From contig JAJEKV010000066.1 in the NCBI GenBank assembly GCA_021234155.1, positions 1,981,320 through 2,045,319 of the forward strand: a stretch of DNA of 64,000 bases, given 5' to 3'. Numbering within the stretch: position 1 is the stretch's first letter; each line of letters starts with the position of its first letter. This DNA is from Isoetes taiwanensis. Taxonomy: Eukaryota; Streptophyta; Lycopodiopsida; Isoetales; Isoetaceae. This document shows, piece by piece, positions 48,601-60,679 of this stretch. The position numbers and the translations under genes are program-made. Below the pieces are notes generated by a model. It saw only the letters and a program-made list of their open reading frames with translations, did no database searches and had not been told where the DNA came from.

Positions 48601-50600
48601 GATGCTAAGAATCCATCGCTTATGTAGATTCGAGTGGTTTGAACACGGAGAAAAGAATGGTATTTGAAAGTCATCTCATATGTGCCCGATGAATATACTG
48701 AGCGATGCAAAAGCGAGGAAATACTTTGTAACCCGGCATCAACAACTCAAACAAGCAAATTATCTTGCTCCAAAGATATCCCTCCCTATATGAAAATTCA
48801 CTGCTTGCATAAACTTCAACTCTATGTATTTTTTCTAGACATTTCGATCTCGCAATTCAAACTTTTGACCAACCAGACACCGTGAGGAGGAGAGTCTATT
48901 CTAATGGCATTTGAGGTCCATAAGATAACCATCGATATTTCTAGCCTCCCTCAAGTAAAGACAACTAGTGGTCGACTATTCATAACCACCGGGTCAAACT
49001 AAAGGTTTTCCAAGACTTGTTTATCTTGCAATGTTCAACATCTCCTCGCTTGTTACACAACGTATGACTTTTGGATTGATTTATACCATGCCCTTGTTAT
49101 AATGAAGTTAGCACCGATCACTGAGACATAGTTGTATTTCTCAGGTGGAATGGTGACCCCGCAAGGATAACTTTTGGCCCTCGTTGAAAGACAAATAGTT
49201 TGCCTTGCTGATGATTTGGATACCAATGCAGTATCATAAGGCTTTTTTCATTAATCAAACCGGATAATTTCTTTTGTGCAATCTTTAGAAAATGGTTATA
49301 GAAATAATTGTTGAATAAGCCCGACAAGGAGTTGGTTTACCTTTACTTAAGGATTCGTGGATCCATGGCGAAGTTTAGAATAGATATTGTAGATAGTGTA
49401 TCCCCTTTAAAAATTTGAAGGAGCTCGCGGTTCCTCCCTTTGTGTACAAGTGTCCGCAGATCTCTCTCATGATGACTCCTCAAGCCGCTTTATTTTACAT
49501 TACGTAAAATGGATTTACTTTGTTACACTTATTTTTATTCTCGTGATTGCGTGTGTGCGCACAAGAAATGCTTGAGAAATTTCGAAAGAAAGGAATGTGC
49601 ACCGCAGCACCATCGACGATTGTTCAAGAGAAAACAAGCTTTATTGCGCATTATTAAGGTAGTTGGAAAATTTTGTTTATTTTCAGCTTGTTTTCCGCTC
49701 TATACTATGCATCTCAAATATGTGTAAATAAATGAAGAATCAAGCAAATGAGAAGGGTCTAGAATTTGAATTAGCTCCGCAAAAATTCTCAATTTAGAGT
49801 AGGAGTTGCAATTTTATTTTGATGGTATCTTCGTGGTCGGCTCTTCAAGTCCCCCTGAGAAGAAAGATGGTACCGCCTAGAATTTTGGTTCTTCGGGTCC
49901 AACTAAGTATCGTAAATGCTACCGATGCTTGAAATAAGATAGAAGAGGCCATGTTGTCCCTCGTTACACTTTTAGCCTCTGGCATAGATCGAATGGTTAT
50001 GTACCCTACCAGACCTCCTCGTTTTGCTATCCAAGTAGCCCACCACTAAGCTATGAACTCCTTTGTCATATAGATCTTACTAGGCACCATTGTCACAATG
50101 TAAAAATGCAGCTCACAAAAGTTAGGAAAAGAAATGTCATGTAACTTTCTCATTCAATTTAGAGAAGTGTAAATATTTAGGGCTTTGAAGTTTCTTATAG
50201 GCAGACTTGCATCGATAAAACAGTTGGCATGGGGATAGAAATGCCAATATAAACTTTATTTATTGTGAAGCCTAGTAGCTTGGCATGTAAAACCCGATGA
50301 CTCATTTTAAAGGAGGTGGTGACACGCCGCGAAAATGCAATATGGTCGACTCGCCACAAAACTGCTCGATTTTAGCTCAATTGCATTAAATGCCCATGCA
50401 TGGTCGTGGATATATAATGGGCAATAACATTATAAGAATTCTTGCTAAGCACGCCATCACTACGTAACCCGCCACGCCATCAGAAGGTGTCATTATTATA
50501 TTAGCATGTCACCAAATTGTTATAGTTACATCCCAATACAAATCGAGTATCCAATGCTTCGTGACTTTAGAGGCATTTGCTTTTCTTACATTCTATACCA
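45640..50600. other. Decayed repeat-like DNA; possible zinc-knuckle remnant
   Basis: No gene is supported. At about 49907-49965 the plus strand reads YRKCYRCLK, a stop, then RRGHVV, which resembles a CCHC knuckle of a retroelement gag, but the last Cys is not clear. Related phrases tggtacatgtaagaaatc (47031) and tggtacatgttagaaatc (47260) show another duplicated segment. Confidence 0.35.
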
Positions 50601-50639
50601 GAGTTGTGCCTATATACAAAGCGTGTGGACCCCACAACC

Positions 50640-52330
50640 TAACCATCGCACCATTATGGTCGGGCTCGCCTTTGCCAAGTTGTCACGGATTCTGAGCACC
50701 GACACTTTGGGCGAGGGATGGAGAAGCGCGGGTTTCACGCAGTAGCTTCCGCCTCTAAGATCTCTACTATTGACCATATCTTCACTCGCTAACACTCATG
50801 AGATAGCTCTTAATCAACGCCAGACCAGATTGCTTTTGTGGATTTCGCAAAGGCTTGACACGCTGGCTCTGGATAAGTTGTGGGACGACATTGAGACGTT
50901 TAGGGACCCCCGCCGACTTGCGTATCGCTATATACGACTATACGGCTTCGTTCTACTGCTCCCAATAATCGCTCTGAGGAGCCCGCTATTATAGCATTGG
51001 GGTGCGCCAGTGGTCGCCTCTCTATCCCCATTGGTACATTGACCAGCTAGAAGAATGGCTAGCCGAAAGCACCCGGAGGGGGGCCATTGATGCACACCAC
51101 ATAATCCGCAACTCATATATGCCGATGATGTTGACTCAAGCCAAGATATACCCCGCGAGGATACGTAACGCCACTGATGCTTTGACACTTTCTCGCCACT
51201 CATCGACATGAGCACTTCATTAAGACAAGGGTGCCGGGCTAATCCCATCATCCTCAGCATTCCACGCCTTTCCCTCATTCACTTACCGTAAGGTGTAGTG
51301 GAGGTGGCTCAGTCTTATGTAAGTATTTGGGCATTCAGCTTACTACTCACACACCGAGATGCATCCATCGTTACTGGTCACCGCAGCCGGAAAGCCCTCA
51401 GATGCAATGCAAAACAATAGTCGCTAAGCGTAGCCGTGATGCATGGGAGTCACCGTAATATCTTGTTCAGGCCTTGGTTGAACTGTACCGCGGGGGCGTA
51501 AGGTGGGGCCGCTGATATCCTCACCACTCTGGAACGCATCTAGAGCGTGTGCAATGTAAGGCCTTCGCCCGCACCGGGAGTGAAATCCACGGTCCCATAT
51601 CGCATCTTTGTCTAAGACATGCTTCCTTCCATTACAGGGTCGTGCGACCGAACGCCACCTATTTTACTCCCGTATATGGTGGCTATGGATGAAGTCTCTG
51701 GCTGCCCAACCTTGCTTGGCAGCTAGCGATACCCTGAACGACTAAAGCCTCATTGAAAGACAAGCAAGCCCGCTGGTTTCACTAAGGAATGTGCAGTAAT
51801 ACGATGTGGACCGAAGGCATACACCGAAGGAACGCTACCGCCTTTGAAGCAAGCATTTTGAAATGCTTTCGTTTATAGCCAAGCTTTCGTACCATTCCGT
51901 TAACCCGTCACAGCCCGCCGTACCGGCACGCACCCACCACCATGAAAAGCGCAGGGTGATTGCTTCCATTCGCGACAGTGCACACCACCTCCTGCGATTG
52001 AGCATTGTGGAGATGGATTCGAGCCGCTGTGAGGACGAAATCGGCTGGCCGGGCCAATCGGCCATTGAGGATTGTCATGCTCTCCAGCCCTCCGTCCCAT
52101 GACGCTCCTGTGATGCTCTGCTAGTTGTGCCCCATCGCCTCGTGATGAGCTACCGGAGCACTTAGGCTTGTTCGATCAGACTCTTCGAGGTAATGGATAC
52201 GCTGACTCGCTTATGCCTCGTCCGACATTAACCCTCACCGCATTCTGTATGTATATAACCGCAGATAATGATCCTTATTGCTACTAAGTTTTTTCCTAAA
52301 CCCTTCTGGCTGGGTTTTTAATCCCTCGGG
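50640..52330 (+). other. GC-richer block with protein-like frames, unidentified
   Basis: On the plus strand the frames 50770-50994 (TRLLLWISQRLDTLALDKLW, DDIETFRDPRRLAYRYIRL), 51002-51211 (HWYIDQLEEWLAESTRRGA) and 51863-52102 (RRVIASIRDSAHHLLRLSIV) have balanced composition, unlike the surrounding low-complexity frames. They could be pieces of one interrupted protein, for example a retroelement gag or a transposase, but I cannot name a family. The block ends near a gggtttttaatcc motif (about 52313) often seen close to plant retroelement 3' ends. Confidence 0.35.
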
Positions 52331-52410
52331 TAGTAGTATGCCCCGCCGCCTTCAGACGGTCCCATAGGCCGCTTTTGGTCTCCGTGGATCTATATAAAAA
52401 TCATATTTCT

Positions 52411-52452
52411 CCTATTCTATTCTATTCTATTCTATTCCCATTCTATTCCACA
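52411..52452. repeat. (ATTCT)n microsatellite
   Basis: About five uninterrupted units of ctatt followed by two imperfect ones. Confidence 0.9.
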
Positions 52453-52635
52453 CAGATAGAAAGATCCTAAATGTCCCGTTTTATAAAAATAGCAATCCAT
52501 GCTGACAAAATGGCCCTAAGAGCATTATTGTTGCATGTCAATCGCCCTCGTATAAGTATATCGCGTCACAATGTAGTTTCGTTGTAGTTTGTAACCTATA
52601 ATAAATGCAAGTATGTTTCTTCGCGACCCACGTCA

Positions 52636-52800
52636 GCTTACATGGTGTTCTTATGTTGGGGAGCCGCTGCTTCAAACATAACATGCACATTATTTGAAAG
52701 AAAAAGGGGGGCGCTCTTCAAGACCTTTTAACGCCACTCAATTTACCTCGGGTGTTCTTATGTTGGGAGCCGTTGCTCTCAACGTAACATGCAACACACC
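52636..52800. repeat. Direct duplication, ~110-bp period
   Basis: ggtgttcttatgttggg, gagccg(c/t)tgct and aacataacatgca/aacgtaacatgca recur in both halves. Confidence 0.8.
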
Positions 52801-53950
52801 AAAGAATTGTTCTTATGTATATTAAGGTTCTTGCCATGCTAACCTTCAAGATGTAATTTGAATATAAAGGCACGTGAAGTTGGAAAAATCCAAACTTAGG
52901 AGAGACAAAGAGCTAGACAAAAGTGAAAGACACAAGGTTTGTTTCGATGTCAGAAGCTACCATTTTAAATCTAGACGAATATTATCATAGGACCTGAAGC
53001 AGCCTTTTGTTTATAGACTTACTAAGTGTATAAACTCTTACGAGGTTGAAAAACATTTTGCACAATATGAACCAATTATAAAAGAGCTAAAGAAAAGCAT
53101 GATGTTGTATTAAGAGAAAGTCTCTTATTGCCATTGAACTTGACAAACTTCAAAGTCTGTGTTAAATTTCTTATGCTTGTAAGAGAAAACTTAGTACAAC
53201 TAAACTACATTCCCGGAAACTCTCAATTGAAAAAGATAATATTGTTTAATTATATGCTTATGTTGTTTTCTCGTGCTTGAGTTGCCATATATACAATTAT
53301 AAGGTCAAAGGAATTTCATGTTTAGAATGTAATAATGTAGAAATAAAATTATTTGGACATGAAAAAGGATGGTTTTTATTTGTATGCCTCGGGATTGTCC
53401 TTTTAGTATTTACATTGCAGCTTGAGTGTTCTTACTCTTCAAGTAATCCGTGACCCAAGTTTCATCCGTTACAACATCTAAGTGTCTCATCGAGAAGGAG
53501 CAAAAGACAACCAAGTCCAAGCGAGAAAGGATTCAAGCTCACATTTTCTTAACTTTGATAAATGCATCAAATGTGCTAAATCACCTTTGCTATACCGTTG
53601 TTTAATGGAATATGCCTCGTGGAAGGTGGAGCCTACGTACCGGTTAAAGACTTTACTCTTACAAAGCAGACATTCAAAGGCCACCCAATGCCACTAGCAA
53701 GTAAAACCCCATTAACACTTTTCTTAGATTGTGCTATTTATTACCAAGAGCAATTCTCCTATATGTGAGTTATGTTCCATTCAAGAGGTTCTTCATTCAA
53801 TAGTAGAAGCATAGTCTTTGTAGTTGGAGAGTCGAGCTTTTTTTTTATCAAAATGAAATTCAAGACTAGAAATAGAGCCTACGTCATTGGCATACCGAAA
53901 ATTTGTAAATGATGTACACTCTTTAGCACCAATAATCTAAAAGTACCAGA
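52800..53950. other. Intergenic, no gene recognised
   Basis: AT-rich. A 71-residue frame at 53482-53697 has balanced composition but no domain I recognise. Confidence 0.45.
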
Positions 53951-53959
53951 TTGTTAAAG

Positions 53960-54245
53960 CATTTGACTCTCTTTTTCCCTTCACTTTCTTATTTTGTCTT
54001 ATCTTTTCCAATGGGGCCCACATGTTGCAATTCTATTTATCTATCTATATCTTTTTTGCCTTTCCACACTTTTCAATTTTTTTCTCTTCCAATTTTTCTT
54101 TTCTCATTCCCCCATTTTCTTTTTGTTTCATTTTTCATTTTTCCCCTTCCTTTTTCTCCTAGCGCCTTCCTTTTCTTTTTTCCCTTTCCTTTACCTTTTC
54201 CATTTCTCTTTTCCACACCGACGCTATCTCCCTCTTTTGTTTTAT
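53960..54245 (+). repeat. Pyrimidine-rich tract
   Basis: About 285 bp of mostly C and T on the plus strand, directly upstream of the first recognisable PF20 exon. Frames over it are Phe/Pro/Leu/Ser-rich by-products. Confidence 0.85.
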
Positions 54246-54837
54246 TCAATGCATATAAGCGGATTTTACAGCAGTAAGCTTGATCAACGATCAACAAGCA
54301 ATATCCACTGATCCACATCTAAGTTTGCCCCCAAAAATTTTCTTTCAGTGTTGTATTGCACCCAAAGAAGGCTGTAGCTGCAACTGCCTAGATGATAAGA
54401 CATGGCAGATGTGGGATCTCCCAGGTGGGATTTACACGACTGGAGATGGCCACAAGAGTTAGTTGCGGCCCTCGACTTTCATCCGAGGTATTTTACTATT
54501 GCATGCCAGTGGTCTTATATAAATATCTGTAATTTCAGCTAATATTGTTATTTTATGTGCGTCATGGTAGTGGGATGCAACTGGCTTCATCTTCTGGTGA
54601 TTGCAATAGTAAAAAATCTGGGATTTGGAACAGGCATGTTGCGTACACATCGTTTTCTGATCATACCCAGGTTAGATGGACTTTTTCATAGTCTAATTTG
54701 ATTGTAATATAATTTTTATGCAGTTGCTTTTCTTAAAGATTCCCAAACTCAGATATTTTGCTTTGCATATGTATAAGCACCTAACTAAAAAATAGAAAGT
54801 TTCAAAAAATCTTATAAAGAGAATGTCTCAAAGTAGA

Positions 54838-55000
54838 AAGTTTTGTAAGAAATAGAGAGAGAGAATAGAGACATAAAGAATGGAAAATGAAAGGAAGAAA
54901 TAGAGAGAAAAATGAAAGGGAAGAGATAGAGAGAAAGAGAAATCAAGAAGAAAGTGAATAGAGGAAATATGGAGAAAGTAGAGCAGAGAGAGGGACTACA
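54838..55000 (+). repeat. Purine-rich tract (GA-rich)
   Basis: About 160 bp of A and G on the plus strand (agagagagaat, ggaagaaatagagag), inside the B-C intron of the PF20 pseudogene. It is opposite in strand bias to the pyrimidine tract at 53960-54245. Confidence 0.85.
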
Positions 55001-55084
55001 AAGAAGATGACAAGCATGAAAAGCTGCACCACATATGCATTGCTTTACTATCCAAATGGAACCCGTTGGAAATGTAAGGAACGG

Positions 55085-55175
55085 GCAGGCACATGCTAAT
55101 AGCTTAGTGATAGAGCACTTGGGCTCGGTAAGCTGAGTTGGCACTATTTAATCAAATCTCAATTTCTAAAGCCTG
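55085..55175 (+). mobile_element. tRNA-derived SINE-like fragment
   Basis: tagcttagtgatagagc matches the RNA polymerase III A box with its tRNA D-arm surroundings. About 45 bp further, ttaatcaaatctca resembles a decayed B box (GGTTCAAATCTCA). Spacing and orientation fit the head of a tRNA-derived SINE. Tail and target duplication were not found. Confidence 0.6.
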
Positions 55176-56578
55176 CAGTTCGCTAGGGGCTACCGCCAGC
55201 TGATGTCAGATATGTGGTGCATGCCAGAGCCTTTGAGACTTTGTTTTCTTGCCCCTTTCTTTGCTAGGGCAGTTTGAGAGCCGGAATTGTTTTGAGCTTT
55301 ACTATCTGGCAGTAGAGTAGTCTTAAAAAAGGAACCTTTGAAGGAATGTAAGAACAACACATAATTAATGATAGACATTGGAAGCATTCTTCTCCATAAG
55401 TAAATAAATGTTCTTTAAACACATATGGACGATGGGTACCCAGATTCCTGCCCACAATGCCAAACTTAGCTTTATTGGGTTGCCAAACAGGGCTGTGATG
55501 CCCATGTGTTTAAATGGCCTGATATCCCCTAAGATAGAGCAATGGTTGCTTGTAAGTTGGGGACAATGGTGTCATTGCGATTCTACACTGTAATCTAAGC
55601 TCTTTATCGTGTAATGATTTCAGGCTGTTTGGTCGGTTGTGAATTACAGTAGTGGAGATGTCCTGTAAGCTCTTCGATGGACCACACAGCACGATATGGG
55701 ATGTAATTAGGTAATGCTGATGCTCTTTTCCTGTGAGTGACATTGATACCAATTGAAGGTAGGAAAATCAATGACTTCAATAAGCAAGTATTTGGTCTTC
55801 TATTTTGTATCCCCATCTTGGTATTATCTGTTGTTCTATTCAATCAAGTCTGCCAGAGTTCTAGACTTGGTCACCAACAGTTATCTCATTGCTCGAAATG
55901 ATGTTCTCATGTCTGCTATTTTCATTGGTTGATAGTATATAGTAGAAAATGAACAACTAAGGTCGAATTGTGTTTAGGACGCGATGATCTTTATTAAATA
56001 ATACTGCTGGTGTTTATGCACGAAACAGCATGAAATGTCGGGTACTTATAGACATTGACTCAGTAAATGGAGTGACTTGGCAGCCTTATAGCAGCTATCT
56101 ATGCACTGCTTCGCGACAAAACAGTGAGTTTATGGATGCCTGCCTCGTCTGTCTGTGTCCAAACATTTTTACGGTCACCAAAGTTCCTGTAACCATGCAA
56201 CTTTTGACCCTAGGGTATATCCTTCCATTGAACTACCAATTTTGTATTATGTAGCACATATATAGTAGAATTGTAAATTATTTTGTTTCCTTTCGTTTAT
56301 TAGGGGACCACCATAGCATCTGCAGACGCTAATGGTATAGTTAAAATATGGGATATGCCCTCGGTAAATTGCAGAATATGCCACTGACATGGACCAAATT
56401 CAGCAAATAAATGTGTGCATTTGATGGTAGTGGCTATGTCATAGCCATATAGAAGCAATGATTGTACAATCAAGTGGTAAGCCTTTCAGCGCAATCTTAC
56501 ATTTTAGTGATTGTACAATCTGCGATTTCACCATGATAATCCACTTTATTTGATTTGTATTCGTAGAAGGACATTTGA

Positions 56579-56715
56579 TTTTTTTTTTTGAACCAAGCCA
56601 ACGGTGATGAGGTACTTCCGTCAAGGAACTCCAAGGGTACCGTCCCCGCTTTCCTCGGGCACACAAGATTTCGAACCAGCTGGGAGATTCTGCCAGCATC
56701 CGCTTTTAAAGGATT
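56579..56715 (-). mobile_element. SINE-like element, poly(T) at left (minus orientation)
   Basis: The left end is a run of about 11 T (poly(A) on the minus strand). The minus strand reads a B-box-like ggttcgaaatc preceded by agcggatgctgg, then cccgaggaaagcgggga, then the tail. This layout (B box, short body, poly(A)) fits a plant SINE, and the unit is about 135 bp. No clear target duplication. It lies about 215 bp after the last PF20 exon remnant. Confidence 0.55.
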
Positions 56716-58000
56716 GCACTTTTTAGGATTTGGGCTTGAAAAACACTAACTTACATGTATCGTAATTCAGAAACGAACTGGCATGTGTCTTAATTCGAAA
56801 CAAAGCACCCTCGAAAAACAGCATGCCTAAAATGTTAGCATCTCACGATTATAAAGGGAACGGAAGTACAAATCAGCATGACTATCTTTGAAAGCCTGTA
56901 ACCTAGGTTAATATAAAAGCAACATTTTGATCATTTGATAGAAAAAGGTTCTCCTCTCAAAAAAAAAAAAAAAGCCGGCCCCACTTTCTAGGGCTGCCTT
57001 CTAGGCCCATGGCCTATTGGTCTTTGTGGACGTTAAAAATTCCCATTCTATCTCTTTAGGGTCTCTTTACTGGGCTTGGCCTTCTATCTAAAAATTTTGC
57101 TCGTTTCTCTCTTCGGCTTCTAATCTAATGCTCTTTGTTTTCTCTTGGAAGGTGGCTCATATAGCCTGCTTTTTTGCTCTCTAATCTAATTTTAAACATA
57201 AATTTCATCATGTGAGCCAATTTGCCCTTTTTATCCCTTGCCCGCTTCTTCCGAAGGTGGCTTGTACTCTTACTTTGGGCTCATAATATTCAACTCTAAT
57301 CTCAAATTCCATCCTATAAGCCACAAATCTCGTGACGTACTTAATTCGTGATGTTCAATCATAGAAGAAGGTGGCAAGAGCAAAAGCAAGCAAACACAAA
57401 GGCAATCCGCATTTGTGCACATCTTTCTCAAAACCGTGAATAAAGCAATGTCCATAATAATTTACGGCCTTTTTTTGCCCCCAATGGCCTTTCATGGATG
57501 ATTAGACAAAGCTATTTCATGCAACTATACTATCTTCTTTTTGGTCCACGAGGAACACTATATTGATGAGAGAATGCCTTTTAGAGAACCCCCCATAAGA
57601 TCCTGCCGAGGACTGTGAGCTCCAAAGACAAATCTTTGCTTGTTGTGAGGAGTCAGCCCTTATCAGAAGGTCGCTTTTGTCAAAGTCTTCAACACACTTC
57701 ATTCAAGAATATGAAGAGTTTTTGTAAGAGCAAACTCGCCACATGCAAGTGACAGAGATTCAACAAGATTCCTCGTGAGAATCTCATGAAAACTACATGT
57801 TCATAAGGTGGAGTTTCACCACCTAGTGAGAGAGAGAGAGCACAACAAGAACCAATCTATAGATCTATAGCATTTGCCACTTGCACTCCATAGCCGCACA
57901 ATCCATTCATTCTCGAGGGATATATGACTAATAATTTCTACTCATATTCATTCCGGGTGGATGGGAACATTGATTGTCGGGACATGTAATAGACTCTAGT
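56716..58000. other. Intergenic repeat DNA
   Basis: Contains a 15-bp poly(A) at about 56959 and the second copy of the repeat shared with 25137-25185 (56998-57045). From about 57500 the texture is that of decayed retroelement DNA; (GA)n at about 57828. No gene recognised. Confidence 0.45.
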
Positions 58001-59059
58001 AGAAAGACACATATGGGGAAAGTTGGCAAGCTCAAAGAAACGTAAGAATGATTATAAGACATGCATTTTGTTTAGGTCGGTTATTGCATATCCCCGCGCA
58101 CTTCGTGAGTCCGTGAACCCCAATATGAGACCGAGAACGCCAAGAGTTCCTCAAGACATGATGATAAAAGCCAAACTTGAGGGTAATAAAATACAAAAAC
58201 GTAAGAAGACATCTATTCACATGTGAATGAAGCTCGCGACTTCTTTAACGCTGTCATGCATGTGAAGGTTGGTGGAGTCGTTACGAGAGTCTCTAAGTGG
58301 GCAAGACCAGTCATCCGCATCACCTCTTAGTTAAGTTTCAAGATGCTCTCAACCGACCGGTCAGGTAAGGTGTGAGAGGCGATTTGCAAAGAAGCGGGCG
58401 GTTCACAAGGGAGGTATAATAATTATTCTAGACCACCGGCTTCTAACTTCTTAGATTGGCTATGCGTTCAGATAATCTACACGTTCTTCTTTAAATTTCT
58501 TTTATTTTGGCCCCCAAGCCCCTTCGCTTGTTTGAGGTTTCATCCTTGTTTTGTGATTCGGTCTACCGGTCATTTTCATCTAAACCTTTAGCCTAAACCC
58601 AATGACTCGAGCGCCGCATATGAGGGAAGACGAGCAAGAAAAACTCCTGAGTTTGATTACCATGGGGATTCGCTTCCTCGCCCCATGTCAATGCCATAAA
58701 ATCCTCCATTGATGACCTCCGTGGAAAATGCTAGGAGAAGTAATTGCTCAAAATAAATTGCCAGCATAAAGGTAATTTGAATTACAACAAAGTATCCAAT
58801 TAAATCGCATTAGGGTTCTAGATGTGTACGACACCACAAAGTGGTTGCAACAACTAGTAAAGCACGATGAAGAGTCAAGCCACAAGAATCCGTGAAATGC
58901 GAAATAATGGCAAGAAATCTTAAACTATCCGGATTGGCGCGTAAGAAGAGGATGAGGACGGAACCAGATTATAACCCATTTTTTCAAAGACACTATGAAG
59001 CTCCCACGAGCCTCAAGTAATTTATTGCGTAAGACTTGGCAAGCCAAGAAATGGTTCTC

Positions 59060-59700
59060 TTCCAATATTGCTCCATCTAACCGGGAGGTCTTGTAGACTA
59101 GTTGATTGGTCGATACACCGCGGGGCCAAGATCGAATTGCCTCCGCTTTTCTTGGGATCTACAGCTACATCTTCAGACATACAATATGGCCTTAAATATC
59201 TCCACCTCGTAAGCTTTCAAAAATTCAAGACTTTGATACCTTCTCGCGATGCAACTTATGTCGCCCGGAAAGCGTAGAAGTTAATACGTAACTAAATGAT
59301 TCAAATGCTTTCTAAGGTTTTGCTATACACCGTGATATCATCTAAAAATACTTCCACAAAGTATCTCGCACATCCCGCGAAAACTCATTCATCATTCGAA
59401 AAGGTGCTTAGGAGCATTCGCTAGTTCAAAAAGGCATCACCAAAAATCTCGGTACGACTAAAAGTGGAACTCGACGGGTGTACCATGAACACCGAACTCT
59501 TCACCCTTATTTGGTGATAACCATCACAAGAAATCCAACTTTGAAATATTTAGCTCCCCGTTAATCTATCCATAATCTCAATCCTATATCTATTGTTGAT
59601 CGTGGATCTTATTCGTTGGCACGATAATCAATGCACATCCGCATTGATCCGTTTTTCTTTGACTAGGAAGGACAGAGCACCATAAGGGATTTGCTAGGCT
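59060..59700 (-). pseudogene. Gypsy reverse transcriptase remnant
   Basis: The minus strand encodes FLVMPF (about 59445), RMMNEFSRDVRDT (about 59400-59360), then in a shifted frame DDITVYSK (about 59345-59320), the catalytic and adjoining blocks of Ty3 RT. SEDVAVDPKK (about 59180-59150) follows, the conserved motif between RT and RNase H. Compared with the family, short losses are visible around gatgtgcgagatac and a stop interrupts just before DDI. Confidence 0.75.
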
Positions 59701-60149
59701 CACAAACCCTTTGACTTAACAAACCTTATGAACTCGCTTTTAACCTCCTCCTCTTGTTCCAATATGGACAACTGCATTGTGCTACTAAACACGTGTTTGA
59801 TCCGTGCTCTAAATCAATCTCATGTTCAATCTCCCTACTAGGGGAAGACCTTCGTGCGCCTCGTGGAACACATCCTCAAATTCATACAAAGAAATCCTCG
59901 CGAATTCTCTGCCTTTGAACTCCACATGACCTCATTATCGCGACTCAAAACAGATAACATTCATCAATAAATAGAAGAAAACATTGATCGAAGATTTACT
60001 TACCGCTTTTGACCTCGAAGCGATGATTACCCATCTTGGAAGCTCCCATCATCAGACTCCCTTTGCGATAGGATTCACGCCCATCGCGGCTTCACTGGCC
60101 ACCTGCTGAGTGTTCCAATCTATTACAAGAGGGCTTAACCCGGCCGCAA

Positions 60150-60410
60150 CCATGTTATCCTAAGCACCACATCATAACGCTAACATCCAAAAGGTCAAAA
60201 TCAAGCTTTTCCCGGTATCCTTGAATACACAAGGGCACCCCAATGTGCCTTTATGATCCTCCACCCCGAATTCATTCACAAAAGGCCCATCTACCTTGTA
60301 AATTTTATTATTAGTCTTTACACAAGATAGGTGCGCTTCTTTTCCACCAACTTAGAAGATATAAACATGTCGGCAAGAGCCACAATTCAATAACACCACA
60401 ACGCTTCAGC
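60150..60410 (-). pseudogene. Gypsy aspartic protease remnant
   Basis: The minus strand reads VVVLLNCGSCRHVYIF (about 60405-60355), corresponding to the LLDSGS-HxFI active-site block of Ty3 proteases with Asp replaced by Asn. KTNNKIYKVDG follows, then YDVVL with LRITWL nearby (about 60180-60150), the conserved DVVLGxDWL block. The changed catalytic residue and stops indicate loss of function. Confidence 0.65.
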
Positions 60411-60679
60411 CCATCATTCCGCCTAAGACTTAATCACCCCCTTCAAATAACATATCCATGATAAACTCGGTTATGCTTATCCAACAGGTAATGTTCCTCC
60501 ATGACAATGGCTGAAACCGCCTTAGATTCCAATACTTCTTTCTCAAAATTTCTTTCAAATACATTATCGTCGCCTTGTTATCGCCTTCTTGTTCGTTATG
60601 GTCGTGACAAAGATTCATCTTTTACTCAATGCGCAGTTCCACACCTATAGCGTAGTAACCTTCCTCGGGACCACTGGAT

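Larger units (their letters stand above)
54349..56363 (+). pseudogene. PF20/SPAG16-like WD40 protein, partial pseudogene (five exon remnants)
   Basis: PF20 (SPAG16) is a WD40 protein of the central-pair apparatus of motile flagella. Five exon remnants lie in order with GT-AG borders: A 54349-54487 (DDKTWQMWDLPGG, GDGHKS); B 54571-54670 (GMQLASSSGDC, FSDHTQ); C 55624-55710 (AVWSVVNYSSGDVL, SMDHTAR in a shifted frame); D 56029-56214 (DSVNGVTWQPYSSYLCTAS, then in another frame DKTVSLWDA and TFYGHQSSCNHATFDPR); E 56304-56363 (GTTIASADANGIVKIWDMPS). The junction phases fit the family. Exons A-D each contain frameshifting indels, including a one-base loss where SDDKTW is expected. The N-terminal half and last WD repeats were not found. 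A SINE lies in the B-C intron and another SINE-like unit just downstream. Homology is strong; loss of function is inferred from the frameshifts. Confidence 0.8.

Noticed and set aside
53951-54318. Hydrophobic Phe/Ser/Pro-rich and antisense Lys/Glu-rich proteins
   Set aside because: Both are by-products of the pyrimidine tract, which is open in several frames at once.
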